From: Sciurus carolinensis
Lineage: Eukaryota > Chordata > Mammalia > Rodentia > Sciuridae
Direction of reading: 5' to 3'
DNA length: 64,000 bases
Assembly: GCF_902686445.1 (NCBI RefSeq)
Contig: NC_062227.1
Location: forward strand, 17,683,678-17,747,677
Shown here: in pieces, positions 1-11,982 of the stretch
Position numbering within the stretch: position 1 is the stretch's first letter
Layout: every line of letters starts with the position of its first letter
Translations under genes and position numbers: made by a program
The notes under the pieces: model-generated
The model's input: only the letters and a program-made list of their open reading frames with translations
What the model was told of the DNA's origin: nothing
Database searches by the model: none

Positions 1-913
1 GTATATACTTGTTTGTATTTGGATGACTCATCACAAAGAAAAAGAGACTAACATAAAGGAATGAAAGGTATCCAACCATTGCCTTTGTTCCACTTGTAAG
101 TTGAATGCATTCCAAAAGAGCAACCGCAGTTCAAGCATGATTGCTGAAAATATTTGAATACTACACTCAAATGACTCTTTGGGGAACAGATCATATGCAT
201 GTTCCCACTTTACCTCATAGGTCCTTCCCAGCAGTAGAAGAAATCATTCAATTCAAAGTGCATCATTTGAAATTCAAAGGTAATTACCACCAAACAATTG
301 CTGTTAGTGAGTTTCTTTTTTTAAATTATTTTTATTGTAAACAATGGGATACATGTTGTTTCTCTGTACGTGGAGTAAAGGCATACCATTTGTGTAATCA
401 TACATTTCCATAGGGTAATGGTGTTGATTCATTCTGTTATTTTTTCCTTCCCCCCACCCCTCCACCCCTCTTTTCCCTCTATACAGTCCCTCCTTTCTCC
501 ATTCTTGCCCCCTCCCACCCCCATTATGTGTCATCATCGCTATCAGTGAGATATTCATCCTTTTGATTTTTGAGATTGGCTTATCTCACTTGGCATGATA
601 TTCTTCAATTTTCATCCATTTGCCTGCAAGTGCATAATTTTGTTATTCTTTAGGAATGAGTAATATTCCATGGTATACATATATCATAATTTCTTTTTAA
701 AAAGAATTTAAAAAAGGATTTCAAAGAGATCTGAATATTTGATCATTCTTTCAGTCAGAATTTCACTCAGAGAATGGGGCCTTTCTGTAGGAGAACTTTT
801 TTTTACCCTAGTTTGTGTAGAAGCAGAGAACTGTGTTTGAATATAATGTCTCTAAATAGATTTGATGGTCTGAGTAGGAAGAGTTCCAAAATATTCATTC
901 AATGAAAAATATT
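1..913 (+). repeat. SatA partial unit (subunit G only)
   Basis: The window opens at the start of subunit G ('gtatatacttgtttgtatttggatgactcatcac', split here by nothing but the window edge). Removing the LINE-1 insertion at about 312-700 leaves some 530 bp, the normal length of subunit G. The array therefore continues upstream of the window. Confidence 0.8.
312..700 (-). mobile_element. 5'-truncated LINE-1 3' end
   Basis: A T-rich start on the + strand (an antisense poly-A) is followed by a C-rich tract, the complement of the G-rich L1 3' UTR. Next comes the 'taatattccatggtatacat' type motif typical of the reverse strand of L1 3' ends. Flanks near 311-322 and 690-701 share a 'tttcttttt'-like target duplication. 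SatA subunit G resumes in register after it. The sequence resembles L1 3' UTRs familiar from squirrel genomes, which is recollection rather than a search result. Confidence 0.75.
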
Positions 914-2250
914 CTCTGTGTTCTCTGAATATATGATAGTTTGTATTTAGATGAATAGAAACAATAAAGTAGTGCTTAACACGAAGGTATTCAATGGTAT
1001 CCCATCACTACCTTGGAACCAGTAGTATGAAGCAGTATATTCCAAAATGTCAAAATGTTAGTGTGATTTCTATAATGTTGAAATGTTAGTGTGATTTCTA
1101 AAAATGATACAAGAATGGATTCCAATGTATTTGTGGAATAGATCTTCTTCATGATAACAATTTAATCCCAGGTGTTAGTGCTTTGGGCTTTAAGATCTGT
1201 CTTCTTCATGTAGTATGTGTACTTCATGAATACTGGTGGATATGTAGACTAAAAGATCTTAGAAAATCTAAGAATCTTGCAGAGGAGCAAGATCAGCAAA
1301 CAGCTACAACTTTTAGTTGCTCACTCTGTTCTCAATGAGAATAAGTTGGCTTGAATTTGATTGAATAATCAGAAAATGTAGTGCTTTCCAGCAGTCTAAA
1401 AAAACAGTTTAAGTTCAGGTAGTATCACTGAAATCGGAAACACATTCCCAGCTGAAAATTGCAGTGGAAGAGTTTTCCTAAATTGTTTCACAAATGCATT
1501 TCAATGTCACTTTAATAATTTGATCTTCCTTATACTCCCAATTGGAGGCCACATATAAGTGCTCCTAAATACAAGTGCTCTCTTGTTTGACTATTTTGTG
1601 TAATAGGACTGAATTGATAATTGAATGTGCTGGCTGCAAGAGCTTACAAATGCTACAAAGATTCAAATTAGAGAAACTCACTGTACTCAATAATTATCTT
1701 GTGTTTTCCATTTGAATGAACGAGTACAAAGCTTAATTGCTGCCCAGAAACTTCAAAATTGTTTCCATTCAAAGTCATCCTAAATTGGTTAATCATCCTT
1801 GTATTCCAAAAGGGCAAAACAGTTGAAGAGTGATTGCTGAAAATGTATCACTACTGGATTTCATAGCCTCCTGGAGGAAAAGATTCTAGCATCTTCCCAG
1901 TTAACACATTCTTTCAAACTACAAAACAAATTTTTCAAATTGTATCATTTGAAGCAGGGAATTCACTCCTAGCAATAAAACTTGTGTCATAGGATTGCTT
2001 GAAAATGTTTCTCAAATGGATTTCAAGAAGATCTTTGGATTTGATCATTCTTACAGTCCCTCTTTCCTCCCAGAACATGGGGATCCTGTCAAGGGAAGAT
2101 TTCTTGCTCATCCACTTTGTGTATTGTATGGAAATAAGTTTGAAAGTACTGTCTCAAAATAGCATAGAATTCCTGAGGAGGAGCAACTCTAGCACACTGC
2201 TTCAACCTACACACTCAAAGTGTTCTTTAGCAGTATGTGATAGTTTGTAT

Positions 2251-2823
2251 TGTTAGGGTCTGATATTGACTGGTCACCAATATCAACTGATCCCCAGAGA
2301 GTCAAAGTGCACACAGGGTAATGCAAGACACACAACGAGGTTTCATTGCAAACTTGAGAGTGGACCACAGCTAGCCTCTCAGACCATTGCAATGGCTGAA
2401 TGGGGAGCATCAAGGGGCAAGAAAGCTCTCTATTTAAGAGATTTCCAAGCATTCACACACAAAGACCTGTACATAATTGGTTAACATTTGAACAGCTAAA
2501 CATTAGTCCTCCTCTGGTTGGGTTCCACCAATCTATTTGATTCTCATTGGGTCTCGCCAGAATTGAACAGTCCTAGAGGAAGAAGTGAGGAGGTAAGGGG
2601 TGAACTATGCAGGAGATGAGTCTGGGTTATGCCCCCCTGTCCTTGATAGATAAGGTTTCTAGGCATCTGCACATTCCTCAGGCAAATATCTCAACAACCT
2701 TGATAAGCACAGGGGGCCCAGCAGTCCTGTTTGTCCTGTATTGGCTCTTGAGGGTGCAGTTGCAACTGCCTGCATCCTGGTGATTAAACAGTTAGCTGCA
2801 CAGATATCACCCTGTTCTCAACA
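2251..2823 (-). mobile_element. LTR-A, complete copy (3' LTR of ERV-A)
   Basis: 573 bp, bounded by TG and CA. It aligns over its length with the solo LTRs at 13611-14201 and 17677-18272. Read on the minus strand it shows the same U3 text, a CCAAT-like region and a 3' part ending near a CACTTTGACTCTCTGGGG motif. On the sense side a weak purine tract precedes it, as a polypurine tract would. Confidence 0.85.
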
Positions 2824-2889
2824 ATCCCACCTTCAGTTGTTCATAATGAGGAATCATGCTCATTCAGACATCATGCATATTCATTCTCT

Positions 2890-3260
2890 GGGGCTGCTAT
2901 CAGCACCATTAGTTGGACGTGCTTACAAAGTCCTTAACAAAACTATTAACTTACTTAAAATGCAGGGGCAAAAAGTTAAAATAACAAAAGCAGAGCTAAG
3001 GGGCCTACTAGGGTAGAGATTAAGGTAGCAAGCCAAGAGGACCTGTTGAACCATGCTTCAAATCAATTTTTGTGGGTCTCCCTCTCTTGCTTCCTCTTGG
3101 CAAGCCCTCTCTGACCTTAGCCATGGATTTCCTCACTACTCCAGAATGATTAGCATAAAACCAACATTCTTCTCCCAGGACTGCACATAGACCTCCTTGC
3201 TTACAGTCTTTAAAGGCAGGTAAATTTGGTAATCAATGAGCTTAGGAAATTCTTAATATT
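2890..3260 (-). pseudogene. env transmembrane-subunit 3' remnant (left arm)
   Basis: Read on the minus strand, this is the C-terminal part of a gammaretroviral Env TM. The region just upstream of the anchor still resembles the CX6CC-containing stretch of ERV-C env (28115-28492), followed by a leucine-rich anchor ending in a GPCILN-type motif. Stops and frameshifts interrupt it. The same segment occurs in opposite orientation at about 8930-9295. Identification rests on similarity to the ERV-C env in this window and on family knowledge. Confidence 0.7.
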
Positions 3261-5912
3261 TTATTCTCCCAGGGGCAGTCTCCAAATTCCAGAGTAAGAT
3301 GGGTTTCATGGCCTTCATTTCCTTGATTTGACCCCATCCCCCATTTCTACACTAACTGCCTGTCCCCAATTCTGGCTTCATTCCCCCCCTCTAATTTTAG
3401 AAACTCCTTGTTGCTGTAGGGAAGGGGGGTGATGACCGTTCTGGCTGTTTGAGCTGGAAGGAGGCAGTGTGGGGAAAGCAGTTTAGAGTTCCCTTTTAAA
3501 AATCAGCTCAATCGAGGGGTCCACGCTAGAAGTCTGTTTGGGGAAGAGTAGGTTGCAAAGTCATCTGGGGTGGGTGCTTCTATGAGAGAAGAACAACAAG
3601 ACATGAATATTGAAATGAGATTGTGTGAAGTAAATGTTGTAGCATCTGGAACATGCCAATGAATATCATAATGATGACAGGAGTCAATATTTCCTCACCA
3701 GAGAGTGAAAGAACTGAGAAGTTGTTCCCATAACAAGACCTAGCAAAGGCTGGAGTGGACAAGGTCTTTATTTGGGTACTTTAACATTGTCCAGTCATCA
3801 GGAATGTAAACACACATTTAACTTAATGTCATTGATGTCCCCAGAAAATATAGTTAAGCTACTTAATGTCATCTGATTTTTGTAAAATATTCCTTTATTG
3901 GTATAGCCTGTGTTAGGTAGAGTTCTCTATACTTCTGTTACTTGGGGCTAGATAATAATACTAGCAAACATAGATTAAGACTACCTGTGACTGTAGGCCT
4001 TAAATTGACTAAAATCTTCTGACTCTGGCAGTTACTCTTGATAGTTATCAGGCACATTTGCCTAAGAATCTTTCTTTTGTAGCTTCCACTCTTAATTTTA
4101 GTGGGCTAACACAAGTGTACATCTTAAGTTACTTTTAACTATTATTTCTTTTAAATGCCCAAGAATGGCTATATTTTGGTTTCAACTGTTTTACTCAGTG
4201 TCTAAGATCAATCTGGTCAATGTGACCTGTTCCTTTCTGTTAATGAGTCAGTTGAGTTCCCACAGGGATCACTCATAGAGAGCTTAAGATCACTTCTTAG
4301 CTCAGTTAGTGTCATTAATTAGGCAGGTTCTTCTTGATGAGGTGGCTTCCCTTGGAAGCATCAGGGATGTCTGCCTTTTCCAAAGACCTTCCTCTTCAGC
4401 AGTGCACTGATTGACCTTTTATCCTCCAGTGGTCTCATTAATCTCCCTGATTGGGAGGTTGTGTGACCCAGAGTTGCAATGTTCCTTGGAGAAGTTCTCT
4501 TGTTCCCTGGATTCAGGCTGACTGAGGGAAAGATCCAAATATTGGCTTTTCTTGACCTCTGTATTTAATCTAATCTCTAAGTTTGATCTTAACCATCCAT
4601 CAAGCCAGTCTCATCAGTCATAAATTAAGAGTACTGGGCTTTAGCTTCAATGTTTATAACTTTACAGTCATTTAACCTTTTATTAAAGTACTACCACATA
4701 CTATCTTTTCTGTAGGTGATGGCCTATTATCACAAGTTACCTAGGTTGAATGTTCTGGAAGTAGCTACTTCTAAAAAACAGTAATAGGCAATGGTTTTAC
4801 AAAATGAAATTAGCAAATGTAAAAACATATTTCTCTTGTATAATAGCTATCTTGAATTTTGGCTGAGTTCTACATTATATACCCTGTTTGAGATCACAGT
4901 AATCTTTACAACAAACATCAAACTTTTGGATACAACTTCAAATGAGTTAAAGTCTGGTTTACTTTGGAGCCATTTAAAATGCAGCAGGGTGAGGCAAAGC
5001 CTTATCTCGGTAAGGCAGGGCTCTTCACAAATCTTAAGTAAAATGTTCTAATCCTGAAGCTAATTTTTTTTTGCCCCTTTTGCTATGACCAGCATGACCA
5101 AATTTCAAGTTCAGTGAGGGGCAAAGGAGTATTAGAAAATAAAGTCTTATAAACACAGATTTTGAAGATTAAGCTCAGATCAGATGGAGCTCTGTTCTCT
5201 GATGGAAATGCAGATCTAAAGAGTTATGTTAGCAATCTTTATACATGTCTTATTATTAGGTTAAAGACTATTGAAGCATTATTCCTTGTTTTCAGGAGAG
5301 TTATAGAGACTAGAACATCAACTGCAAAGTGCAAAGTTAGAGCTCTGTGTAGTTCTTAAGGAAGTCCACTGTCCAAAGTTACTGAAAGGTGGACAGGAAC
5401 TAGAGAAGGGAGTTGATGAAACACTGGTTATCTAGCAAAACAATTTCTTTCTGCCCAAGAGCTTTGTGTCTGAGATCAATGTCAGAGCTGATAGGACTCC
5501 TGAACAGAGCCTCCCCAGGAAGGGTACTGCTGCAGGAGTTAGTCATCTTGTGCTCCTACACAGGAACACTCCCAGGCACCAGCATGCTACAGTCTTGAGG
5601 TCAGAGACCCCAATCTCAGTCATTGTTGTCCCATTTTTGCTATTGCATTTACACTTCTTAAATGTCATTTTAGGAAGTTTATATATATTGATTCCTGAGT
5701 GTATATGAACATTAAACACAATCTACCTTTATATCCAAAACAGGAATCAATCAAAGAAAGGCTGAGAGAGTTTTTAACTTTTCTTTTGTGTGGTGAAATG
5801 CTTTCACGTTCTATGATATGAACCTTTAAACAAATCAGGCTTTCACTAACTCTTAGAAATACATTTACATATAAATTTTTATCTCTCTGTAAGAAGTAGC
5901 AAATTTTACATA
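2890..5912 (+). repeat. Left arm of ~3.0 kb inverted repeat
   Basis: The arm is the reverse complement of 6265-9295. Checkpoints pair around a common centre near 6090: 3779-3793 with 8395-8409, 5691-5709 with 6478-6494, and 3260 with 8925. The arms look about 85-90% alike with small indels, so this is an old, decayed palindrome. From the outside in it contains the env TM remnant, a GC-richer tract with a polypurine-like block at about 3385, and a 2.1 kb AT-rich segment without a convincing ORF. Confidence 0.85.
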
Positions 5913-6264
5913 TATCTTAACTTTGTGTCTATTAAGTTTTATTCTTTAGGACAATTAGCTTTGAAAATTGAGGCTTATGCAATTATAGTTAAACAACTCT
6001 TAAAGTATTGTACTACATTAGAGTATAAATTTTTCTTTCAAAACTAAATTTGGTTAATATAAAGTTATCAAGGTAATTGCAAAATGGTCACTCTTCATAT
6101 TTTAAATGTGTTCATGTTTTCCAGATCTTTAAAGCAGGAAATTTATCAAACTGCTATTCTCCAGAATAAACTTGTCTGTAATGGTAATTTAAACTTAAGG
6201 AGTACATTTATTGGGGATTTATTTATCATTTAATGTTCTATTATGGGACCAATTATCAATGGGG
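5913..6264 (+). other. Spacer between the inverted-repeat arms
   Basis: About 350 bp that do not pair with each other. The right part (about 6105-6264) is present, reverse-complemented, at about 38010-38150, so it belongs to the AT-rich segment. The left part (5913-6100) is private to this locus. No ORF or motif is recognised. Confidence 0.65.
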
Positions 6265-9200
6265 TATGTGTAAAATTTGTTACTTTTTACACTGAGATAA
6301 AGAATTTTAAATGTAAATGCATTTTTAAGAGTTAGTGACAGCCTGATTTGTTTAAAGTTCATATCATAGAAGGTGAAAGCATTTTGCTACACAAAAGAAA
6401 AGTTAAAAGCTCTCAGCCTTTCTTTGATTGATTCCTGTTTTGGATATAATGTTAGACTGTGTTAACTAATGTTCATATACACTCAGGAATCAATATATGT
6501 AAACTTCCTAAAATGACATTTAAGAAAGAGTGTAATGTGCAATAGCAAAAATGGGACAACAGTGACTGAGATTAGGGTCTCTGACCTCAAGACTGTAGCA
6601 TGCTTGGTGCCTGAGTGTTCCTGTGCAGGAGCACAAGATGCCTAACTGCCATGACAGTACCCTCCCTGGGAAGGCTCTGTACAGGAGTCCTATCAGCTCT
6701 TACATTGATCTGCTCTTGGGCAGAAAGAAATTGTTTTGCTAGATAACCAGTGTTTCATCAGCTCCCTTCTCTAGTTCCTGCCCACCGTACAGTAACTTTG
6801 GACAGTGGATTTCTTTGAGAGCAACACAGAGTTCCTAATATTGCACTTTGCAGTTGTGGAAAAAAAAGGTATGTAGGTGTTCTAGTCTCTGTAACTCTCC
6901 TGAAAACAAATAATAATGCTTACATGGTCTTTAACCTAATAATAAGATATGTATAAAGATTGCTAACATAACTCTTTAGATCTGCATTTCCATCAGAGAA
7001 CAGAGCTCCATCTGATCTCACCTTAATCTTCAAAATCTGTGTTTATGAACCTTTATTTTCTAATACTCCTTTGCCCCTGACTGAACTTGAAATTTGTCAT
7101 GCTGGTCATGGAAAAAGGATAAAAATTAGCTTCAGGATTACAACACTTTACTTAAGATTTGTGAAGAGCCCCATCTTACCTGAGATAAGGCTCTGCCTCA
7201 CCTTGCAGCATTTTAGAATGGCTCCAAGTAAACCAGACTTTAACTCATTTAAAGTTGTGCTCAAATGTTTGATGTTTGTTGTAAAGATTACTGTGATCTC
7301 AAACAGTGTATATAATGTAGAACTCAGTCAAAATTCAAGATAGCTATTATACAAGCTAAATATGTTTTTACTCTTGCTAATTTTATTTTGTAAAACCGTT
7401 GCCTGTTACTGTTTTGCAGAAGTAGCTTCTTCCAAAACATACAACCTAGGTAACTCGTGATAATAGGACATCAGCTACAAAAAGATAGTATGTGGTAGTA
7501 CTTTAATAAAAGGAAAATGACTGTAAAGTTATAAACATTGAAGCTAAAGCCCAGTACTCTTACTTTATGACTGGTGACACTGACTTGTTGGATGGTTAAG
7601 ATCAAGCTTAGAGTGAGATTAAATATGCAGTCAAGAAAAGCCAGTATTCGGGTCTTGCCCTTAGTCAGCGTGACTCCAGGGAACAAGAGAACTTCTCTAA
7701 GGAGCTTTGCAAATTTGGGTCACACAACCTCCCAATCACAATGATGAGACCACTGGAGGATAAAAAGCCTATCAGTAAACCTGCTGCAGAGGAGGGTCAT
7801 TGGAAAAGGGAGACATCCCTGATGCTTCCAAGGGAAGCCACCTCATCAAGGAGATCCTGCCTAATGAACGGCATTAACTGAGCTAAGAAGCTGCTCTTAA
7901 GCTCTCTATGAGTGACCCCTGTGGCAACTAAGCTCACTCTTTAACAACAGGAACAGGTCACATTGATCTTAGACACCTAGTAAAACAGTTGAAACCAAAA
8001 TATTGCCATTCTTGCAATTTTAAAAGAAATAATAATTAAATGTGACTTAAGATGTACACTTGTGTTAACCCACTAAAATTAAGAGTGGAAGCTACAAAAG
8101 AAAGATTCTTAGGCAAATGTGCCTGATAACTATCAGAGAAAATGCCAGAGTCAGAAGATTTTAGTCAGTTTAAGGCCTGCAGACCTTCCTAAGCTACACA
8201 GGTAGGCATAATCTATGTTTGCTAGTATGATTATCTAGCCCTAAGTAACAGAAATATAGATATCTATTTAACACAGGCTATACCAATAAATTGATATTGT
8301 ACAAAATCAGATGACATTAAGTAGCTTAACTATATTTTCTGGGGACATCGATGACATTAAGAGTTAAATGTTGTGTTTACATTCCTGATAACTTGGACAA
8401 TGTTAAAGTCCCCAAATAAAGACCTTGTCCTCACCAGCCTTTGCTAGGCCTTATTATGGGAACAACTTCTCAGTTCTTCCACCTCCTGGTGAGGAATTAT
8501 TTACTTCTGTCATCTTTATGATATTCATTGGCATGTTCCAGATGCTGCAACATTTACTTTGTACCAGTCTCTTTTCAGTACTCATGTCTTTTTGTTCTTC
8601 TCTCATAGAAGCACCCACACCCAGATGACTTTACAACCTGTTCTTCCCCAACCAAACTTCTAGCATGGACCCCTTGGTTGAGCTGATTTTTAAAAGGGAA
8701 CTCCAAACTTCTTGCCCCATACTGCCCCCTTCCAGCTTGAAGCAGCCAGAATGATCATCACCCCCTTTCCCTACAGCAGCAAGGAGTTTCTAAAATTAGA
8801 GGGGGGAATGAAGACAGAACTGGGGACAGGCAGTTAGTGTAGATATGGTGGATCAGGTCAAATTGAGGAAATGAAGGCCATGAAAGTCATTTGCCTCTGG
8901 AAGTTGGAGACTGCCCCTGGGAGAATAAAATATTTAGGATCTCCTAAGCCCATTGATTACCAAATTTACCTGCCTGTAAAGACTGTAAGCAAGGAAGTCT
9001 ATGTGCAGCCCTGGGAGAAGAACGCTTGTTTTATGCTAATCATTCTGCAGTAGTGAGGGAATCCATGGCTAAGGTCAGAGCAGGTCTTGCCAAGAGGAAG
9101 CAAGAGAGGGAGGCCAAAGAAAATTGATTTGAAGCATGGTTCATTAGTTCCCCTTGGCTTGCTACCCTAATCTCTACCCTAGTAGGCCCCTTAGCTCTGC

Positions 9201-9295
9201 TTTTGCTTATTTTAACTTTTGGCCCCTGCATTTTAAATAAGTTATAGTTTTGTTAAGGACTGTGTAAGCATGGTCCAGCTAATAGTGTTAAGGGC
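6265..9295 (+). repeat. Right arm of ~3.0 kb inverted repeat
   Basis: Reverse complement of 2890-5912. In this arm the retroviral sense is the plus strand: the AT-rich segment (6265-8400), a GC-richer tract with a GAGGGGGGAATGA polypurine-like block near 8799-8811, then the env TM remnant. Outside the repeat the arm runs into a polypurine tract and LTR-B, whereas the left arm runs into LTR-A. Confidence 0.85.
8930..9295 (+). pseudogene. env transmembrane-subunit 3' remnant (right arm)
   Basis: Plus-strand counterpart of 2890-3260. The clearest part is the membrane anchor near 9180-9240, a run of leucines ending in a GPCILN-type motif, which is typical of gammaretroviral TM proteins. Several in-frame stops precede it, so no product can be made. 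Confidence 0.7.
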
Positions 9296-9364
9296 CCAAT
9301 ATCAGCCCATGAAGCAGCAAGAATCAAAACTTTAGAGACCCAAGATTGGCTCTCTAAATATTCT

Positions 9365-9380
9365 TGGAGAGGGGGGAATA
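9365..9380 (+). other. Polypurine tract before LTR-B
   Basis: A GAGAGGGGGGAATAAAAAG tract sits directly between the env remnant and LTR-B, where plus-strand priming occurs in retroviruses. A similar tract at about 8799-8811 lies upstream of the env remnant and is harder to explain. Confidence 0.6.
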
Positions 9381-9847
9381 AAAAGATATAAAAAGCCTGC
9401 ACTTGTGTTAATATGAGGCTTTTCTCAAACTGCCCTCAACCCCTCAGAAAAGCCGCAAAGTATTTTCATTCCTTATTTTGTCAGTAAAGGCCAGGTGGTC
9501 GACCACCCTTCCCATAGTGGTCAGGCTGACCCAAAAGCAAACTTTGCTGATACAAAAGTGAACTTAAAAATAATGACCACCCTCCTCTCAGTGGTCTGAA
9601 TGACCCAGAACTTAAGATAACATACTTTGTATGCAATTTTATATGTTAACCAATCAAAAAGAGCACTGTAAAACTGCTTGCCTTTCATTATAAAAATCCT
9701 GCTAAACATGGGTTCAGGGCCTCTTAGCGTCACCAGTTACTGAGTGTGTGAGGACCAGGCTCGAGCTTGCTAATAAATGATTCTCTTGCTTGCATTGATC
9801 ATGGTCTCTGGTGGTCTTTGTGGGGTCTCAAGACACTGGGCACAACA
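9381..9847 (+). mobile_element. LTR-B, gammaretrovirus-like LTR
   Basis: About 467 bp on the plus strand. It shows a CCAAT box (aaccaatcaaaaag near 9650), a TATA-like attataaaaatcc near 9690, an AATAAA signal near 9773 and a CA end at 9847. The U3 carries two diverged copies of a 'tggtcnnnntgaccc' stretch. It joins directly to the LTR-A fragment at 9848. The 5' boundary is approximate. Confidence 0.7.
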
Positions 9848-10194
9848 GTACATTATTGGTTAACATTTGAACAGCTAAACATTAGTCCTCTGGTTGGGTC
9901 CTGCCAATCTATTTGATTTTCATTGGATCCTGCCAGAACTGAACGGTACTAGAGGAAGAAGGGAGGAGGGAAAGGGTGAACTATACAGGAGATGAGTTGG
10001 GGTTACCCCCTGTCCTTGATAGATAAGGTTTCTAGGCAGCTGTACATTCCTCAGACAAATATCTCAACCACACTGATAAGCAGGGGCCCAGCAGTCCTGT
10101 TTGTCCTGTATTGGCTCTTGAGGGTGCAGTTGCAACTGCCTGCATCCTGGTGACTAAGACAGTTAGCTGCACAGATATCACCCTATTCTCAACA
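9848..10194 (-). mobile_element. LTR-A fragment (U3 part, 5' LTR of ERV-A)
   Basis: Corresponds to 2478-2823 of the complete LTR-A and ends in CA at 10194, next to the GTAT target duplication. The R-U5 side is missing and is replaced by the end of LTR-B. This suggests that the LTR-B element inserted here and that the intervening part was lost. Confidence 0.8.
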
Positions 10195-11982
10195 GTATAT
10201 GGATGTATTTTCACAAATCGTAAGTGCTTTCCAGCAAGTAAGGAAAAGATTTCCATTCAAGGCCTAAGAACCTGCGATCCCTGGAGATACATTTCAAATG
10301 GGCAACTGCAGTTGAATAGTGATGGCTGAAACATTTTTCTAATGAATTTCAATCATTCCTTAGAAAACCAGTTCCTCTCCCTAGCCCAACTTTGATCAAG
10401 GCTGATGCTTATTTCATCAAGAGCTTCATTTTCTATGACTTTGGTTATTCTTATGAGCAGTGGTTTAAATGAGTATTCTAAATTGCTTGAGGCCTGCAGA
10501 GGCACAAGATCAGCCAAAAGATTCAACCTAGAGGCCCCTACTCACTCTGTTCTCAATGACAAGGTGTTCATTTGCATTTGAATGAATAAGCTGGAAGTGT
10601 AACCGCTGACCAGCAATAGAAAATAGTTCAAAATTCAATGTTAAGATTCATTTCTGGAGTTCATTTCCAGCAGAAAAGTGCAGCAAAACTATTTTCTTAA
10701 AATGTTTCAAAACGGATTACCCTGAGACTTTGTGATTTTGATCATCCTTACAGACCCAGGTGGCTCCAGATATCATTGCTGCTAGCTTCAAGAGCTCCCT
10801 TCTTTAACTAGTGTGTGTAATACAACTGAATATAGTTTTGAAGGTGCTAAATGATAAGAGCTTAAACGTGCTGAGGAGAAGCAGATCCACCAAGTTGATT
10901 CAATGTAGATGCATTCAAAGTTCTCAATGAGTACCATGTGCTTATTTGCATTTGATAAATTAGCTCAAAGTTCCTTTGCCTCCCAGCAATTTAAGGAATG
11001 GTTTTCTTTCAAAGTCACCCTACCACTGTTAACCAGCATTTGATTCCAAAAAAGCACCTGAGGTTGAAGAATTATTCCTGGACATATTTCATTATGGAAT
11101 CAATTCTCCTTTGGGCAAATAACCTATGTGATTTTCCAGGATACCCATAGGTGCTTTCATCAACAGAGTAACCTTTCAATTGCGAGGGTATCATTTGAAA
11201 CCCTGAGTTAACCCAAGCAGACAAGTGCTACTAAGGAGTTTCTTAAACAATGTTTGAAAAGAGATTTCAGGAGAGGGTTTGGATTTTTTCATCTTTCAGT
11301 TTGCACATTGATGTTACAAGGTGCAGTTTCAATCAAAGTTAGCTTTCTTGTTAGTCTAGTTTGTTTTTTCCTTGGATATGTGGTGTTAATATGATGTGTC
11401 AAATGAGCATAGATATGCTGAGGTAGAGGAGGTCCATCAAGATGCTTCAATGTGCACATACTCACTGTGTTCCTAAGGCTACAAAATTGTCTTTGTTTGG
11501 ATGACTCATCACAAAGAAAAGCGCCTATTAACAAGTAAAGGAAAGGTATCCAATAACTGCCTTTGTTCTAGAGGTAAGCGGAATGCATTCCAAAAGGGCA
11601 ACAGCAGTTGGAGCGTGATTGCTAAAAATATTTTAGTACTGGTATTCCAATGAGTTCTTTGGGGAACAGACCCTATGTATGTTCCAAACTGTACCTCAGA
11701 GGTACTTTCCAGCAATAGAAGAAATATTTTATTTCAAACTGAATACTTTGAAAGTTGGGAGGAAATTTCAAGCAGACAACTGATGTAAAAAGAAATCTGT
11801 ATATTTGATCATTATTTCAGTCAGAATTTTTACCCAGAAAATGGGGCCTCTCTTTAACCAGAACCTTCCTGTTACCCAGTTTGTGTAGTAGCAGGGAAGT
11901 GTGGTGGTTTGAATGTACTCTCTCTAATAGATTAGAAGGCTGAGGAGGGAGGAGTTTCAACATATTCCTTCAGCACAACACG

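Larger units (their letters stand above)
2251..10194 (-). mobile_element. Composite provirus ERV-A with 4-bp target duplication
   Basis: Both ends abut SatA, and the same four bases, GTAT, flank the block (2247-2250 and 10195-10198), as expected for gammaretroviral integration. On the minus strand it has a complete 3' LTR-A (2251-2823) and an env TM remnant, and a partial LTR-A (9848-10194) at the other end. The interior is not a simple provirus. It contains a large inverted repeat (2890-5912 against 6265-9295) and a second LTR type in plus orientation (9381-9847). The likeliest history is nested insertion plus an inverted duplication inside an older element; that order is inference. Confidence 0.75.
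914..11982 (+). repeat. SatA unit 1, split by a 7.9 kb provirus
   Basis: Subunit A starts at about 914, and the satellite runs to 2250 in subunit D. It is interrupted by the composite provirus 2251-10194, then resumes at 10195 in the same subunit and completes D-G. Without the insertion the unit measures about 3121 bp, matching the others. Confidence 0.85.

Noticed and set aside
3580..8640. Short open frames inside the inverted-repeat arms (3580-3762, 8425-8628 and others)
   Set aside because: The frames do not stay open in the partner arm over comparable length except for one about 60-codon stretch. Composition is that of AT-rich non-coding DNA.
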